This document shows positions 8,679 to 17,825 of a DNA stretch of 64,000 bases, in pieces; position 1 is the first letter of the stretch; the number at the start of each line of letters is the position of its first letter. A model generated the notes under the pieces. It ran no database searches. It saw nothing but the letters and a program-made list of their open reading frames with translations, and was not told where the DNA came from. A program made the position numbers and the translations under genes. The stretch is from CAJBVG01 sp943372995 (lineage in GTDB: Bacteria > Bacteroidota > Bacteroidia > Sphingobacteriales > Sphingobacteriaceae). Location of the stretch: contig CALSAQ010000001.1 in assembly GCA_943372995.1 (NCBI GenBank), forward strand, positions 558,001-622,000, given 5' to 3'.

Positions 8679-10343
8679 TTATTTCGATTTAAAATAATCG
8701 TTTAATTTTTCTTTAGTCCATGCGTTAACACAGTACTCTTTTGATAATCCACCTTTTTGAGCTACCAATACACCATAGTGCATATCGTGATAACCTTCTT
8801 TCTTATGAGCATCAGGATTAATACTTAAAAATACACCTTTTGATAAAGCATAATCTATCCATCGCCAGTCTAAATCCAGACGTAATGGGTTTGCATTTAT
8901 TTCTATGGATACATTATTAGCAGCGCAAGCGTCGATAATCTTAGCATGATCGATAGGGTACCCTTGGCGAGCTAGAAGTAATCGTCCTGTAGGATGACCT
9001 AACATAGTGGTGTATGGGTTTTCAATGGCTTTTATTAAGCGAGCATTTGCTTTTTCTTCATCCATCTTTAAATTAGAATGCACTGAAGCTACTATAAAAT
9101 CGAATTGTTTTAATATATCCTCTTCATAGTCTAATGATCCATCGTTTAATATATCAGACTCTATGCCTTTGAAAATATAAAAATTAGGATATTTTTTATT
9201 TAGAGCATCTATTTCTGCATGTTGAGCAAGCACACGATCTTCTTTCAATCCATTTGCATAGAAGGCCGATTTAGAGTGATCACAAATTCCTAAATAAGTA
9301 TAACCAATCTCTGCACAATACACTGCCATTTCTTCTAGCGTATGTATTCCATCAGACCATGTACTATGGTTATGTAGACTTCCTTTCAGGTCTTCGTCGC
9401 GTATTAATAAAGGTATTTTATGTTGTTCAGCCAAGCCAATCTCATTATTCCCTTCACGCATAGGAGTAGGGATAAACGCGATGTTTAATTTTTTATAAAT
9501 TTCTTCATCGTTTTGTATGTTAGCATTTCTGAAAGAAGCTTCATCGAAATTTTTCAACTTGGCTAAATGTTGAGCATGAGCAGATCGAATAAATAAATCT
9601 ATTGCCCAATCTTTTTCATCAATAAATTCTATACTGAACTTAGTTTGCTCCAGCCACAGACCTTTACTTACGATATCTGTATTTTCAAATTTTACTTGTT
9701 CTAGTTCGGTTAAGCACTGTATAATTTCATCTTTTTTATTTAGAGGTGCGATGAAACTTAATTCAGTAATAATTTCACAATTTCTTGCTAGTTCAGCAAC
9801 AGGAGTAAGCGCTGTATTTTTTTTCGCTAGCATCAAATTTATTTCATCGTGTATTGCAATAGCATTGGATAGAAGGAGAGAGCCTTTGTTCATCAAATTG
9901 AATTCGATTAAACGCTTTACTTCCTCTTGTGTTTTATATCCAAAACCTTTAGCCTCTACTAATCTGTTTTCAATACAAGCATAATACAGCTCACCAATAT
10001 TATCTATTTGTAATTGTTGCCAGATGATTTGAATTTTTTTAGGTCCCAATCCCTTTATTCCCAACATTTCAATTAGTCCAGTAGGTGTTTGGGCTTTGAG
10101 TTCTTCTAGTTCTTGTATTTGTTTACTATTAACGTATTCAATTATTTTAGCTGCTACACTTTTACCTACACCCTCAATTTTCGCTAAATCTTCTTCCGAT
10201 TTTTCCGCTAAAGATTCTGCATATTTTCCAAGTTTGTAAGCAGCATTATTGATGGATTTAATTTTAAAGGCATTGCCTTCGTGCAATTCCATGAGTTGCC
10301 CTAAAAGTTTTAATGCCGAAACAATCTCTTTGTTGTTAGCCAT
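8679..10343 (-). CDS. polX: PolX-like protein: HhH plus degenerate polymerase X plus PHP phosphoesterase
   Basis: This 554-residue protein has the PolX architecture: an N-terminal 8-kDa and helix-hairpin-helix region (about 1-115, with IEGVGKSVAAKI and IKGLGPKKI), a nucleotidyltransferase-like middle (about 150-300), and a C-terminal PHP domain (about 320-554). The PHP metal residues look intact: HNHSTWSDG (His324, His326), GICDHS, FKGIESDIL, ASVHSN, MLGHPTGR and NPDAH. The polymerase active site does not. Where PolX has a GS motif and a catalytic DxD, this protein reads VAELARNCEIITELSFIA, with no acidic pair. It is therefore probably a nuclease or phosphoesterase rather than a polymerase. 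It abuts the GT9 gene. Confidence 0.87.
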   Translation of the reverse strand: MANNKEIVSALKLLGQLMELHEGNAFKIKSINNAAYKLGKYAESLAEKSEEDLAKIEGVGKSVAAKIIEYVNSKQIQELEELKAQTPTGLIEMLGIKGLGPKKIQIIWQQLQIDNIGELYYACIENRLVEAKGFGYKTQEEVKRLIEFNLMNKGSLLLSNAIAIHDEINLMLAKKNTALTPVAELARNCEIITELSFIAPLNKKDEIIQCLTELEQVKFENTDIVSKGLWLEQTKFSIEFIDEKDWAIDLFIRSAHAQHLAKLKNFDEASFRNANIQNDEEIYKKLNIAFIPTPMREGNNEIGLAEQHKIPLLIRDEDLKGSLHNHSTWSDGIHTLEEMAVYCAEIGYTYLGICDHSKSAFYANGLKEDRVLAQHAEIDALNKKYPNFYIFKGIESDILNDGSLDYEEDILKQFDFIVASVHSNLKMDEEKANARLIKAIENPYTTMLGHPTGRLLLARQGYPIDHAKIIDACAANNVSIEINANPLRLDLDWRWIDYALSKGVFLSINPDAHKKEGYHDMHYGVLVAQKGGLSKEYCVNAWTKEKLNDYFKSK

Positions 10344-10345
10344 TA

Positions 10346-12115
10346 TTAATTTATTTGAAATGTGTATGGTAAACGCGATTGTATACCAAATGTATTTTTC
10401 AGATTACTAAGTTCTTTTGCATAAGGAGCCATAATTCTATATTCTTCTGGCATCATACGTAATGCAACTTCGTTGTTTAATTGTTTCATGAATTTTTCAA
10501 ACGGATCTGTTAATTCAGGAAGATGAACAATTCTATAATCACTCACTTTGGCTTTTTTAGCTGCAATATTAATAGCATCATCAATGTCGCCAAGAACGTC
10601 CACTAAACCAATTCTTTTGGCATCTATACCACTCCAAACTCGTCCTTCTGCAATTCTCTTCACTGCTTCTACTGGAATCTTTCTTCCTGCTGCTACTTTA
10701 GCTGTAAAATCTTCATAAATTCTGTTTACTTCATTTTGAATAATTAAACGCTCAGCGGGAGTAAGTGCTCTAGAGAGGTCGCCTAAATCAGCATACTCTC
10801 CAATTTTTACTCCATCGAAAGTAATCCCTAATTTGTTATTCAGTAAACCTTTGAAATTTGGAATTACGCCAAACACTCCAATAGAACCAGTAATGGTTGT
10901 AGGTTGAGCAACTATGGTATCTGCAGCACAAGCAATGAGATAACCTCCAGAGGCAGCTACATCACCCATAGATACAATGATTGGTTTTACTTGCTTGGTT
11001 AAAAATACTTCTCTCCAAATAATATCAGATGCTAAAGAACCTCCTCCAGGAGAATTAACTCTTAACACAACGGCTTTAATATTGTTATCTAGGCGCGCTG
11101 CTCTAATGGTTTTTGATAATCCTTCAGATCCAATATCTTCTGAATTGCCTTCACCACCACCAATCTGACCGTTGGCATATATTATCGCAATTTTTTCTTT
11201 AGATACATTTACTTTTGGATTAGCTGATTTAGCATATTTTTTTAATGAAATAAGTTCTAAATCCTTTAAATTATTCTGAGAAGTTTTTTTCATTAATTTA
11301 CTTAACAACTCATCCTTATACAAGAGCCTATCAGCAAGTCCGTACAGAACAGCATCGTTAGCATTTCTTACATATAGATGAGTAGCAATTGAATAAATAC
11401 TATCTACACTCATTTTTCGTGAAGTAGCGATATTCATCACCATATGATTAAATAAGGCAGTTAGATAAGTATTCGTTTGCACTTTGTTAGAATCGCTCAT
11501 GTGGTCGCTTATATAAGGTTCTACAGCACTTTTAAAGGAACCCACTCTTATTACTTGAGCTTCTATTTCTAGTTTCTCTAATGCTTTTTGGAAAAACATA
11601 TATTGAGCATTTAAACCACTAAGTTCTAAAAGACCTGATGGATTTAAGAAAATGCTATCGGAAACACTAGCAAGGTAATATGCTTTTTGAGTATAGTATT
11701 CGCTATAACTATACACAAACTTCCCTGTTTTTTTAAAATCGATTAAGGCATTTCTTATTTCTTCGGTAGTAGAAAGTCCAGCATCGATTGAAGAAATATC
11801 CAAGTAAATACCATCGATATTGGCGTCGGTACTCGCATTTTTAATACTCGATAAAATCGAATTTAATCCCAAAGGACTATTCATTTCGGCATTAAATGGA
11901 TTGAAATTTCCGAAAGGATTCTCTTCAGTACGTTCAGTTATTCTTTCGTTTAATTGTATATGTAATATACTATGTGATTTTACATTCACTTTTTCATCGT
12001 CGCTTAATGAGGCAATGGAACCCAAAATCACAATAAACAGAAGAAAGAAAATGAGTAGGATTGAAAAGAATGTGCCCACCATTGAAGCGAACACTGTTTT
12101 GAAGAATTGTTTCAT
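10346..12115 (-). CDS. sppA: Signal peptide peptidase SppA (long form)
   Basis: A 589-residue serine protease that degrades cleaved signal peptides in the inner membrane. There is one N-terminal transmembrane segment (about 8-35). Two ClpP-like domains follow, as in the 67-kDa SppA type. The second contains VNSPGGGSLASD and MGDVAASGGYLIACAAD, where the nucleophilic Ser is expected. The general-base Lys should lie in the first domain near YYTQKAYYLAS. It is the first gene of the minus-strand operon and is divergent from folK. No TAnnTTTG element is obvious just upstream. Confidence 0.92.
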   Translation of the reverse strand: MKQFFKTVFASMVGTFFSILLIFFLLFIVILGSIASLSDDEKVNVKSHSILHIQLNERITERTEENPFGNFNPFNAEMNSPLGLNSILSSIKNASTDANIDGIYLDISSIDAGLSTTEEIRNALIDFKKTGKFVYSYSEYYTQKAYYLASVSDSIFLNPSGLLELSGLNAQYMFFQKALEKLEIEAQVIRVGSFKSAVEPYISDHMSDSNKVQTNTYLTALFNHMVMNIATSRKMSVDSIYSIATHLYVRNANDAVLYGLADRLLYKDELLSKLMKKTSQNNLKDLELISLKKYAKSANPKVNVSKEKIAIIYANGQIGGGEGNSEDIGSEGLSKTIRAARLDNNIKAVVLRVNSPGGGSLASDIIWREVFLTKQVKPIIVSMGDVAASGGYLIACAADTIVAQPTTITGSIGVFGVIPNFKGLLNNKLGITFDGVKIGEYADLGDLSRALTPAERLIIQNEVNRIYEDFTAKVAAGRKIPVEAVKRIAEGRVWSGIDAKRIGLVDVLGDIDDAINIAAKKAKVSDYRIVHLPELTDPFEKFMKQLNNEVALRMMPEEYRIMAPYAKELSNLKNTFGIQSRLPYTFQIN

Positions 12116-12168
12116 CTTATTTAGATTATATGCAATAATAATAATAAAATCCCTTTATTTTTATCGCG

Positions 12169-12642
12169 ATGAAAACGATTTTATTACTTGGGAGTAATTT
12201 AGAAAACCCCCAATTACAATTAATTAAAGCTAAGAAGGAATTAGCAAGAATAGCTATACTCATAAAAGAATCGTCGGTGTATAAAACTGCGGCATGGGGT
12301 AATACCAACCAATCAGATTTTTATAATCAGGCACTATTGGTGGAGCACGAGATGGAGCCTATCGATTTTATGAAGAATATCATTGAGATTGAAGAGGGTA
12401 TGGGCAGAAAAAGAATACAGAAGTGGGAAGCACGAATAATCGATATTGATATTATAGCAATGGAACAAAATATTATTAATTCGGAAACATTAACAGTGCC
12501 TCATCCACATTTACAAGACAGGAAATTTGTTTTAGTACCTATAAATGAGATTGCCCCCGATTGGGAACATCCTATTTTTCAAAAAAATATAGCCCAGTTA
12601 GTAGTAGAATGTACAGACGACCTTGAAGTGATTAAGGTGTAA
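12169..12642 (+). CDS. folK: HPPK: 6-hydroxymethyl-dihydropterin pyrophosphokinase
   Basis: FolK transfers pyrophosphate from ATP to 6-hydroxymethyl-7,8-dihydropterin in folate synthesis. At 157 residues it is the normal size. It has the LLLGSNLENP start, AAWGNTNQSDFYNQALLVE for substrate binding, the WEARIIDIDIIAM motif with the Mg-binding Asp pair, and VPHPHLQDRKFVLVPI. It is transcribed divergently from sppA. An Hpt gene follows after about 50 bp. Confidence 0.95.
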   Translation: MKTILLLGSNLENPQLQLIKAKKELARIAILIKESSVYKTAAWGNTNQSDFYNQALLVEHEMEPIDFMKNIIEIEEGMGRKRIQKWEARIIDIDIIAMEQNIINSETLTVPHPHLQDRKFVLVPINEIAPDWEHPIFQKNIAQLVVECTDDLEVIKV

Positions 12643-12691
12643 TAATTTATCGTTATATTTTTCTTATCTTCATCCTTTCAAATAAAACATT

Positions 12692-13039
12692 GTGTTAATC
12701 TCCTATGACCTTAGTTATTTGAAGGAAGTTTCCAAAGGGAATACTGCCTTTATGTTGGATATGATTCAGATTTTTTTAAGTAAGACTCCAGAAACATTAG
12801 ACTTGTTGGAATCTTTCATTAGAGAATCGAATTGGGAGATGGTGGGCTTCTATGCCCACAAACTTAAAGCTACCTATGCATATATGGGTATGATCGCATT
12901 GAAAGAAATTTTAATAAATATAGAGAAGAGTGCAAAAAATGCCATTGACCTAGAGCTCATCCCTATATGGTTTAATGAATTGAAGCAACATACCATACCT
13001 GCCTTAATTGAAATCGAGAAAATAAAATCAACACTTTAA
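12692..13039 (+). CDS. Hpt domain phosphotransfer protein
   Basis: A stand-alone histidine phosphotransfer protein of 115 residues that should pass phosphoryl groups between a hybrid kinase and a response regulator. The phosphorylatable His is His56 in FYAHKLKATYAYMG, which matches the Hpt signature AHxLKGxxxxxG; the usual Gly after Lys is Ala here. The predicted fold is all-helical. A GTG at 12692 is the likely start, since no suitable ATG is near. A single-domain response regulator follows 16 bp later, so the two probably act in one phosphorelay. The cognate kinase is not adjacent. Confidence 0.85.
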   Translation: MLISYDLSYLKEVSKGNTAFMLDMIQIFLSKTPETLDLLESFIRESNWEMVGFYAHKLKATYAYMGMIALKEILINIEKSAKNAIDLELIPIWFNELKQHTIPALIEIEKIKSTL

Positions 13040-13055
13040 TAAAATTAGATTCTTT

Positions 13056-13424
13056 ATGAAAGTATTAATTGTAGATGATGAAGAAATGGCAATTAAGATG
13101 CTAGAGCATCAGATGATTGCAAATGGATATGAAGTAATTAGTTGTACCGATGGAAGAGAAGCTGTAGAACTAATTAAGAATGAAAATCCTGGATTAGTAA
13201 TATCAGACATCATGATGCCCTTTATGTCTGGATTAGAATTATTAGAAGTGATAAAATCTGAAAACAAGAAAACGCCGGTAATCTTAATATCTGCCTTAGA
13301 TGATGTAGAAGTTATCCAAACAGCCATAGGTATGGGTGCGGATGATTTTGTGATTAAGCCAGTTAATATGGATGAGCTTGCTTTAAGGATAACTAAGGTG
13401 TTGGCAAATCAGGGGAATGGTTAG
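13056..13424 (+). CDS. Single-domain response regulator
   Basis: A CheY-like receiver of 122 residues without an output domain. Acidic pocket residues are Asp7 and Asp8 (VDDEE), the phospho-acceptor is Asp51 (ISDIMMP), the switch residue is Ser79, and Lys101 sits in VIKPVN. All receiver landmarks are present, so it should be functional. It follows the Hpt gene closely. The output may be by protein-protein interaction or as a phosphate sink. Confidence 0.92.
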   Translation: MKVLIVDDEEMAIKMLEHQMIANGYEVISCTDGREAVELIKNENPGLVISDIMMPFMSGLELLEVIKSENKKTPVILISALDDVEVIQTAIGMGADDFVIKPVNMDELALRITKVLANQGNG

Positions 13425-13499
13425 TAAAATGTCAAAATTCTGTTTGATATGCATATTTGGTCAAATTTTTGCTTAAGATTGAACAAATAAGCATAGAAT

Positions 13500-15107
13500 A
13501 TGAAAAAATTAGTACTATTTATAGGGGCTTTATTGGCTTCTCAATTCGGTTTTTCACAATATAACATTACGAAACTAGGCGGTCTAAAAGTTGGTAATAA
13601 CGGATATGCGAATATCTGGGGCTATGCCCAAGGTAATAAGGAGTATGCCCTATTAGGTTGTACAGGAACTGGTCCGGATACACTTTCTGCGGCATGTGCA
13701 ATCATCGATGTGACCAATCCTACCGCACCAAATCTATTATTTACTGTTTTAGGTCCTCGCTCTATTTGGAGAGAGATTCGTACTTGGGGGCATTATGCAT
13801 ACGTAACGACTGAAGAAGCGAGTAAGACTTTTGGAGTTACAATTGTTGATTTACAATATCTTCCTGATAGTATAGTAACCAAGCAATACACCGCTAACAA
13901 TTTAATTGGAAACGTACATGCCTTACATATTGATGATGGATACTTGTATTTATACGGTTCTAATAATCCTCAGTCGTTTGGAGGAGCACTTATTGTAAGT
14001 TTACAAGATCCTTGGAATCCTAATCTTGTAGGTGCGTATTCAGATAAATATGTACACGATGGTATTGTTAGAAATAATAAAATGTACTCAGGTGAAATAT
14101 TTGACGGTACATTTTCTATAGTAGACGTTACCAATAAAACGGCCCCATTTGTAATTAATAGTCAAAAAACACCATTTGAGTTTACTCATAACACTTGGTT
14201 ATCAACGGATAATAATTATTTGTTTACTACTGATGAAGAAGAAGAAGCTTATGTTGCTTCTTATGATGTTTCTAATCCTTTAGAAATTGAAGAGAAAGAC
14301 AGGTACAGAAGAGCAAATCATAATGGAGCTATTCCGCATAATACCTATATTTTAAATGATACTTTAGTTACAGGAACAAATACTGATTGGTTAACTACCT
14401 CGTATTATACTGAAGGAGTAACCATTGTGGATGCACATAAACCAGATAACTTGGTTGAGGTTGGGCATTACGATACCTCTCCTCTGTCTGGGGGGTCTAT
14501 GAGTGGGGCTTGGGGTGTATATCCATATCTTCCATCAGGAAATTTATTAGTATCCGACATGCAAGAAGGTATGTTTGTATTAGAACCTACATATCAGCGT
14601 GCTTGTTATTTGGAGGGTGTAATTACTGATGCTTCAACGAACACACCAATTAGTAATGCTACAATAAAGTTTGTGGCAAATGGAACACTTGAGAATAGTA
14701 AAGTGAATGGTATTTATAAAACAGGTATTGTTACTCAAGGAGTTAATAATGTGGAGTTCTCAGCACCAGGCTATATTACTCAAACGTTACAACCTAATTT
14801 AATACGTGAACAAGTGGTAACACTAAATGTTGCTTTACAACCTTCTGGAGTGGGAATCGATAATAAAGCGAAAGATGACTATAAGGTATATCCTAGCATT
14901 GTAAAAAATGAGTTATATATAGAGCAAGCAGAAAGTAAAGACTTACATTTAAAAATAATTGATATAAATGGTAAGTTAGTTAAGGACTTAGCTGTTGATG
15001 GAAAAAATATTACTATCGATTTAAAAGATATTAATAGTGGTAATTATATACTTCAAATTTATAGCCAATCCGACTTGAAACATAGTCAGAAATTGATAAA
15101 GGAATAA
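13500..15107 (+). CDS. Choice-of-anchor B (LVIVD) secreted protein with T9SS sorting domain
   Basis: A 535-residue extracellular protein. A signal peptide (about 1-19, ending ...FGFSQ) is followed by LVIVD-type beta-propeller-like repeats (about 25-370), with recurring ...IVDVTNPTAP... segments and the family words WREIRTWGHYAYVTTEE, HALHIDDGYLYLYG and NTDWLTTSYYTEGVTIVDA. A carboxypeptidase-regulatory-like domain (about 375-445) follows, then a T9SS type A sorting domain (about 460-535: VYPS...IIDINGK...GNYILQIYS). The function of the family is not established. It is a tandem paralogue of the next gene, sharing the same first half. Confidence 0.9.
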   Translation: MKKLVLFIGALLASQFGFSQYNITKLGGLKVGNNGYANIWGYAQGNKEYALLGCTGTGPDTLSAACAIIDVTNPTAPNLLFTVLGPRSIWREIRTWGHYAYVTTEEASKTFGVTIVDLQYLPDSIVTKQYTANNLIGNVHALHIDDGYLYLYGSNNPQSFGGALIVSLQDPWNPNLVGAYSDKYVHDGIVRNNKMYSGEIFDGTFSIVDVTNKTAPFVINSQKTPFEFTHNTWLSTDNNYLFTTDEEEEAYVASYDVSNPLEIEEKDRYRRANHNGAIPHNTYILNDTLVTGTNTDWLTTSYYTEGVTIVDAHKPDNLVEVGHYDTSPLSGGSMSGAWGVYPYLPSGNLLVSDMQEGMFVLEPTYQRACYLEGVITDASTNTPISNATIKFVANGTLENSKVNGIYKTGIVTQGVNNVEFSAPGYITQTLQPNLIREQVVTLNVALQPSGVGIDNKAKDDYKVYPSIVKNELYIEQAESKDLHLKIIDINGKLVKDLAVDGKNITIDLKDINSGNYILQIYSQSDLKHSQKLIKE

Positions 15108-15130
15108 ACTAAATTTTATATATTATTACA

Positions 15131-17515
15131 TTGAAAAAAATAATTAATCTGTGCTTAATAGGTCTTATGGCCTACACAGCACATGCACAAAGTTTAAATA
15201 TTGTGCAACGTTCTAGAGTTCCATACCCAGGAACATCAAATATTTGGGGATATGTAGATACTACTGGCAAAGAATATGCGCTTGTTGGTGCAAATGATCG
15301 CACTTCTATAGTAGATGTTTCTGACCCAGATAATCCAATAAAAAGATTTTCAGTTCCCGATTCAGCTTCTCAGTGGAGAGAAATAAGAACTTGGGGCAAA
15401 TATGCTTATGTAACTACTGAAGGAGGTGGAGGTGTACATATAATTGATTTATCAAAACTACCTGATACAGTAACTTATAAAAAATATAAAGGAGATGGGG
15501 CTATAGCCAATCAGATATTTGATGTTCATGCACTTCATATCGATAATGGTAAATTGTATTTATATGGCGGGCAATTACAGCAAGGAAGAGCAAAAGTATT
15601 TAGTTTAAACGATCCTTGGAATCCACATTATTTGGGAACCGTTTCACAACGATATGTACACGATGGTTTTGTGAAAAATGATACCTTATATTCTTGTCAG
15701 ATATATGCAGGCCTACTTGAAATTATTGATGCAAAAAACCCTCAAGCACCTGTAGTTATTAGTTCTCAAGTTACACCTAAAGCCTTTACTCACAACTCTT
15801 GGTTATCGACCGATGGTAAAGTGGTGTATACTACAGATGAAAAGTCGGGTTCATGGGTTACTGCATACGATATTACAGATTTTCAAAATATCAAAGAATT
15901 AGATCGCTACCGTCATAATAATTCAGGTTCGATTGGACATAATACCTATGTACTAAATAATGCCAATATCACTGGACATAATACCGACTTTTTATGGACA
16001 TCATATTACACTGATGGAATTACTTTAGTAGATGCATCACGCCCCAATAATTTAGTTGAAGTAGCATACTTCGATTCTTCTCCTCAGTTTAGTGGTGATG
16101 GTTTTAATGGAGCATGGGGTGTTTATCCATATCTTCCCTCAGGAAATATATTAATTTCTGATATAGAAAGAGGGATGCACGTAGTTACACCTACTTATAA
16201 GAGAGCGTCTTACTTAGAAGGCGTGATAAGAGATATTAACACAAATTTACCAATTGCAGGGGCAAATGTTGTGGTTGTAGGAAAAGCAAACATGAATGAA
16301 GCTACAAATGCTTCTGGTGAATATAGAAGTGGAACAGTTGATACTGGTTTTTTTGCAATTAAAGTTTCCTCACCTGGATACATTACTTATGAAGATACCG
16401 TTCATTTGATGAATGGACAGGTTACTCCGCTTAATATTACATTATCGAAAAGAGTAAACTTTAATTTCAGTACAACCGTTAAAGATTCAAATAATCAAGC
16501 TTTGGCGAATGTTAATGTGTTAATTGAAAATGCTGAATTTAAACACGAATTGGTAACTGATGGTAGTGGTAATATCAATATACCTACTTTCTTTGCTGGA
16601 AAATACGCTTTGTATGCTGGTAAATTTGGGTATAAAACATTATTTATCGATTCAACAGATTATCAAAATGTAAATGATGTTCCTAGTATCGTACTAGCAA
16701 AAGGTTACTATGATGATTTTATTTTCAATTTCGGATGGACTACAAACTCTACTGCAAGTACAGGAGATTGGGTGAGAGCTAAACCTATTCGTACTGCATT
16801 AAATGGAGTTGTGGCAAATCCTGATTTTGATTTATCTAATGATTATGGAAATATGTGTTATGTTACAGGCAATGCTTCTGGAAACGTAACTACTGCAGAT
16901 GTCGACAATGGTACTGTAGTTTTAACTTCTCCAACATTTGATATAGCTAATTATACTAATCCACATGTAAATTACAATAGATGGTTTACCAATATTGCAA
17001 CTAATGGTTCTCCTAACGATACACTAACTATTTCATTAAGTAATGGAACACAAACTGCCATAGTGGAGCAAGTTATAGGTAATACTCCTGATAAAGGACA
17101 GTGGGTTGCTAAAGCAATTAGAGTGAAAGATTTCCTTACTCCAAGTGCTAATATGAAGTTAATTGTTAAAACAGCAGATTTAGCTACTAGTGATCATATT
17201 GTTGAAGCAGGTTTAGATATGTTTTTAGTATCAGATTCAGCAGCGGTTATTCAAGGCTTAAGCAAACAGAAAAATAATATCTATGCTAAGGTTTATCCTA
17301 ATCCTTCATTAGGCTCAGCTCAATTGTCGTACAACTTAGTTAAAGCAGAAAATGCAAAGTTGAGTATCTATGATATTTTAGGAAACAAAGTGTTGGAAAC
17401 TACACTAAGAGATACTTATGGTATTGTAAATATCAATATCGAAAATAAAGGAATGTACTTTATCAGAATACAAACTGATACAGAGCAAAAGGTAATAAAG
17501 TTCACTAAACAATAA
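15131..17515 (+). CDS. Choice-of-anchor B (LVIVD) secreted protein, long paralogue, T9SS sorting domain
   Basis: A 794-residue paralogue of the preceding gene. The start is TTG at 15131: it gives a clear signal peptide (ending ...YTAHAQ) and no earlier ATG fits. LVIVD repeats fill about residues 22-355, followed by two carboxypeptidase-regulatory-like modules (about 365-440 and 445-530). A jelly-roll-like segment (about 530-705, with DDFIFNFGWTTNSTASTGDW) follows, then a T9SS type A domain (about 715-794: VYPNPS...IYDILGNKV...GMYFIRIQT). The extra modules are what separates it from its neighbour. Both are probably displayed or released by type IX secretion. A strong terminator follows. Confidence 0.9.
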   Translation: MKKIINLCLIGLMAYTAHAQSLNIVQRSRVPYPGTSNIWGYVDTTGKEYALVGANDRTSIVDVSDPDNPIKRFSVPDSASQWREIRTWGKYAYVTTEGGGGVHIIDLSKLPDTVTYKKYKGDGAIANQIFDVHALHIDNGKLYLYGGQLQQGRAKVFSLNDPWNPHYLGTVSQRYVHDGFVKNDTLYSCQIYAGLLEIIDAKNPQAPVVISSQVTPKAFTHNSWLSTDGKVVYTTDEKSGSWVTAYDITDFQNIKELDRYRHNNSGSIGHNTYVLNNANITGHNTDFLWTSYYTDGITLVDASRPNNLVEVAYFDSSPQFSGDGFNGAWGVYPYLPSGNILISDIERGMHVVTPTYKRASYLEGVIRDINTNLPIAGANVVVVGKANMNEATNASGEYRSGTVDTGFFAIKVSSPGYITYEDTVHLMNGQVTPLNITLSKRVNFNFSTTVKDSNNQALANVNVLIENAEFKHELVTDGSGNINIPTFFAGKYALYAGKFGYKTLFIDSTDYQNVNDVPSIVLAKGYYDDFIFNFGWTTNSTASTGDWVRAKPIRTALNGVVANPDFDLSNDYGNMCYVTGNASGNVTTADVDNGTVVLTSPTFDIANYTNPHVNYNRWFTNIATNGSPNDTLTISLSNGTQTAIVEQVIGNTPDKGQWVAKAIRVKDFLTPSANMKLIVKTADLATSDHIVEAGLDMFLVSDSAAVIQGLSKQKNNIYAKVYPNPSLGSAQLSYNLVKAENAKLSIYDILGNKVLETTLRDTYGIVNINIENKGMYFIRIQTDTEQKVIKFTKQ

Positions 17516-17538
17516 GAACAATACGACTGATGCTATAC

Positions 17539-17575
17539 AAAAAAGGCCTCGATTAATCGAGGCCTTTTTTTATTT
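17539..17575. terminator. Bidirectional rho-independent terminator
   Basis: A perfect palindrome (GGCCTCGAT and its complement, 17545-17564) is preceded by an A-run and followed by seven T. It can end transcription from the plus-strand LVIVD gene and from the minus-strand purS operon. Confidence 0.95.
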
Positions 17576-17824
17576 TATCTCTTCAATTATGAAATCATAA
17601 GATTCCATAATAAGGTTTGCTAGAAGTTTCTTACAAGCAGTATCTACTTTTTCTGAGGCCTCAGCCTTACTGCTGGCCTCAATCTCTAAAGTGATGTGTT
17701 TGCCAATGCGAACATTTTGAATTTCTGACAATCCGATATTTTTCATACTTCCTGTTACCGCTTTTCCTTGTGGATCTAGGATTTCTTTCAATGGCATTAC
17801 ATTGATTTCTGCTTGGAATTTCAT
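17570..17824 (-). CDS. purS: PurS subunit of phosphoribosylformylglycinamidine synthase
   Basis: A small protein of about 84 residues. PurS acts with PurQ and PurL in step four of purine synthesis. The sequence MKFQAEINVMPLKEILDPQG, then GLSEIQNVRIGKHITLEI, is typical. I choose the ATG at 17824; an ATG at 17833 would add three residues and overlap pssA by 8 bp. It follows pssA in a minus-strand operon with rho. The reading frame ends inside the A/T tract of the terminator. Confidence 0.93.
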   Translation of the reverse strand: MKFQAEINVMPLKEILDPQGKAVTGSMKNIGLSEIQNVRIGKHITLEIEASSKAEASEKVDTACKKLLANLIMESYDFIIEEIK

Positions 17825-17825
17825 A

